The notes beneath the pieces were generated by a model, which had not been told where the DNA came from, made no database searches, and saw only the letters and a program-made list of their open reading frames with translations. Shown piece by piece: positions 41,098 to 42,192 of a stretch of 42,192 bases of DNA. This DNA comes from an uncultured Oleispira sp. Its GTDB lineage: Bacteria > Pseudomonadota > Gammaproteobacteria > Pseudomonadales > Oceanobacteraceae. Location: contig CAJVZR010000035.1 in assembly GCA_913019965.1 (NCBI GenBank), positions 1-42,192 of the forward strand, given 5' to 3'. Both the position numbers and the translations under genes were made by a program. Within the stretch, counting starts at the first letter, position 1. Every line of letters begins with the position of its first letter.

Positions 41098-42192
41098 GTG
41101 AGCAAACCCCGTAATAAAAAACCTAAAGATCCACATGCAGCACGCGAAGCTCAAAACTATGAAAATCCGGTACCTAGCCGTGAGTTCATTCTTGAGACTT
41201 TGATAGAACTAGCCATCCCTTCAACTTATGAAGAAGTGTGTGCTGCGTTGCATGTTGATGACGAAGATCGTACCGAAGGGGTACGCCGTCGGTTAATTGC
41301 TATGGCCCGTGATGCTCAAATCGACAGCAACCGCGGTCGCCAAACCTACTTCCCACTGGATCCTAAAAAAATTGCCACCGGTATTTTGCAAGGCCATAAA
41401 GATGGCTATGGCTTTTTGATTCGCGAAGAAGGTGATGATGTTTACATCTCGAATAATCAAATGCGCAAAGCATTTCATGGTGACAAAGCCATGGTGCGGA
41501 TTACCGGCACCGATCGCCGTGGTCGTTTAGAAGGCCAAATCGCCAAAGTTCTCGAACATAATACCACCCACATTGTCGGTCGTTATTTCGAACAAGCCGG
41601 AGTCGGTGTTGTTCGACCGGATAGCAAGCGTATCAGCCACGAAATTGTGATTGCTGCCGAAGATAGAAACGGTGCTCAGCACGACCAATTCGTTAATGTT
41701 GAAATACTGCAGCAGCCACGTCCGGGGCAAATGATCACAGGTCGTATCGCTGAAGTTTTAGGCAACAACCTAGCCCCAGGCATGGAAATCGAAGTCGCCA
41801 TTCGCAGCCACGATATTCCCAATACTTGGGCACCCGAATTATTGGAAGAGCTGAAAGCGATTCCAGAAGAAGTGACCGAGAAAGATAAGAAAAAACGTGT
41901 TGATTTACGCGACCTACCGTTTGTCACCATTGATGGTGAAGACGCTCGTGACTTCGATGACGCTGTGTATGTGGAGCGTAATAAGCGCACCAATGGCTGG
42001 CGCTTGTTCATCGCCATTGCCGATGTTTCTCATTATGTACAAGTGGGCAGTGAACTGGATAAGGAAGCGACCAAGCGCGCGACCTCGGTTTACTTCCCAG
42101 AAAACGTTGTACCCATGCTGCCCGAAGCCATTTCTAATGGTTTGTGCTCACTGAATCCTGAAGTCGACCGTTTAGTAATGGTTTGCGAAGTG
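41098..42192 (+). CDS. rnr: Ribonuclease R, N-terminal part, truncated by the window end
   Basis: The frame runs from GTG 41098 (AGGAG 11 bases upstream; an in-frame TAA at 41089 limits the start) to the last base, 365 codons. It has an N-terminal winged-helix domain (SREFILETLIELAIPSTYEEV), two cold-shock domains (LQGHKDGYGFLIREEGDDVYI, GRYFEQAGVGVVRPDSKRI, VNVEILQQPRPGQMITGRI) and the start of the RNB catalytic domain, with TIDGEDARDFDDAVYV carrying the active-site aspartates. RNase R degrades structured RNA 3' to 5'. A TATACT -10-like box lies at 41050-41055. Confidence 0.96.
   Translation, partial: MSKPRNKKPKDPHAAREAQNYENPVPSREFILETLIELAIPSTYEEVCAALHVDDEDRTEGVRRRLIAMARDAQIDSNRGRQTYFPLDPKKIATGILQGHKDGYGFLIREEGDDVYISNNQMRKAFHGDKAMVRITGTDRRGRLEGQIAKVLEHNTTHIVGRYFEQAGVGVVRPDSKRISHEIVIAAEDRNGAQHDQFVNVEILQQPRPGQMITGRIAEVLGNNLAPGMEIEVAIRSHDIPNTWAPELLEELKAIPEEVTEKDKKKRVDLRDLPFVTIDGEDARDFDDAVYVERNKRTNGWRLFIAIADVSHYVQVGSELDKEATKRATSVYFPENVVPMLPEAISNGLCSLNPEVDRLVMVCEV

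Noticed and set aside
1..42192. tRNA, rRNA, CRISPR arrays, known antiphage defence genes
   Set aside because: None seen on reading both strands; the island that might carry such cargo lies to the left of the window.

Overview
The window looks like a chromosomal segment of a marine gammaproteobacterium, most likely Oceanospirillales-like. The housekeeping genes (serB, serA, priA, rpmE, hslVU, ribA, dxs-ispA-xseB, rnr) are of gammaproteobacterial type, the flagellar stator is of the sodium-driven PomAB type, and base composition is moderate. I cannot name the species from sequence alone. Genes are densely packed on both strands; I see no tRNA, rRNA, CRISPR array or intact insertion sequence.

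Left edge (1-1057): the end of a genomic island. A tyrosine recombinase gene enters from outside the window and reads through the island/chromosome junction into the 3' third of queG (epoxyqueuosine reductase), which survives here only as a headless fragment.

1.1-9 kb: a GAF-GGDEF diguanylate cyclase, then serine metabolism. serB is preceded by a 56-residue unknown protein and is divergent from a YtjB/AhpA-like membrane protein fused to a degenerate cyclase domain. serA is divergent from a D-2-hydroxyglutarate dehydrogenase gene that shares an operon with a fumarylacetoacetase-family gene. This is consistent with recycling of the D-2-hydroxyglutarate that SerA makes.

9-13 kb: a little-known envelope cluster of two divergent LPP20-like lipoproteins, a periplasmic transglutaminase-fold protein and a Sel1/TPR-like protein. 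13-19 kb: ycbL, a 72-residue unknown, rpmE with a structured leader, priA and a Cache-type chemoreceptor. 19-25.5 kb: yjbR, an orphan solute-binding protein, a DUF971 protein, hslU, hslV behind a sigma-32-like promoter, a FabA-like dehydratase with a FabZ-type acidic residue, a SPOR-domain protein, and pgpA. A second solute-binding gene is wedged between pgpA and a decayed copy of the pgpA 3' end.

25.6-34 kb: a lipoprotein of unknown function, a DUF4349 lipoprotein next to a YugP-type zinc metallopeptidase, ribA, a membrane class III adenylate cyclase with all catalytic residues, and the classic xseB-ispA-dxs operon. 34-36.4 kb: pomA-pomB followed by an unusual PilZ protein, suggesting c-di-GMP input to motility.

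36.6-41 kb: the most interesting block. Two tandem secreted proteins with a phospholipase C/P1-nuclease-type zinc-ligand pattern are followed by a secreted parvulin-type prolyl isomerase and a small acidic membrane-anchored protein. I read this as a possible secreted hydrolase system with its own folding factors. The window ends inside rnr (RNase R).
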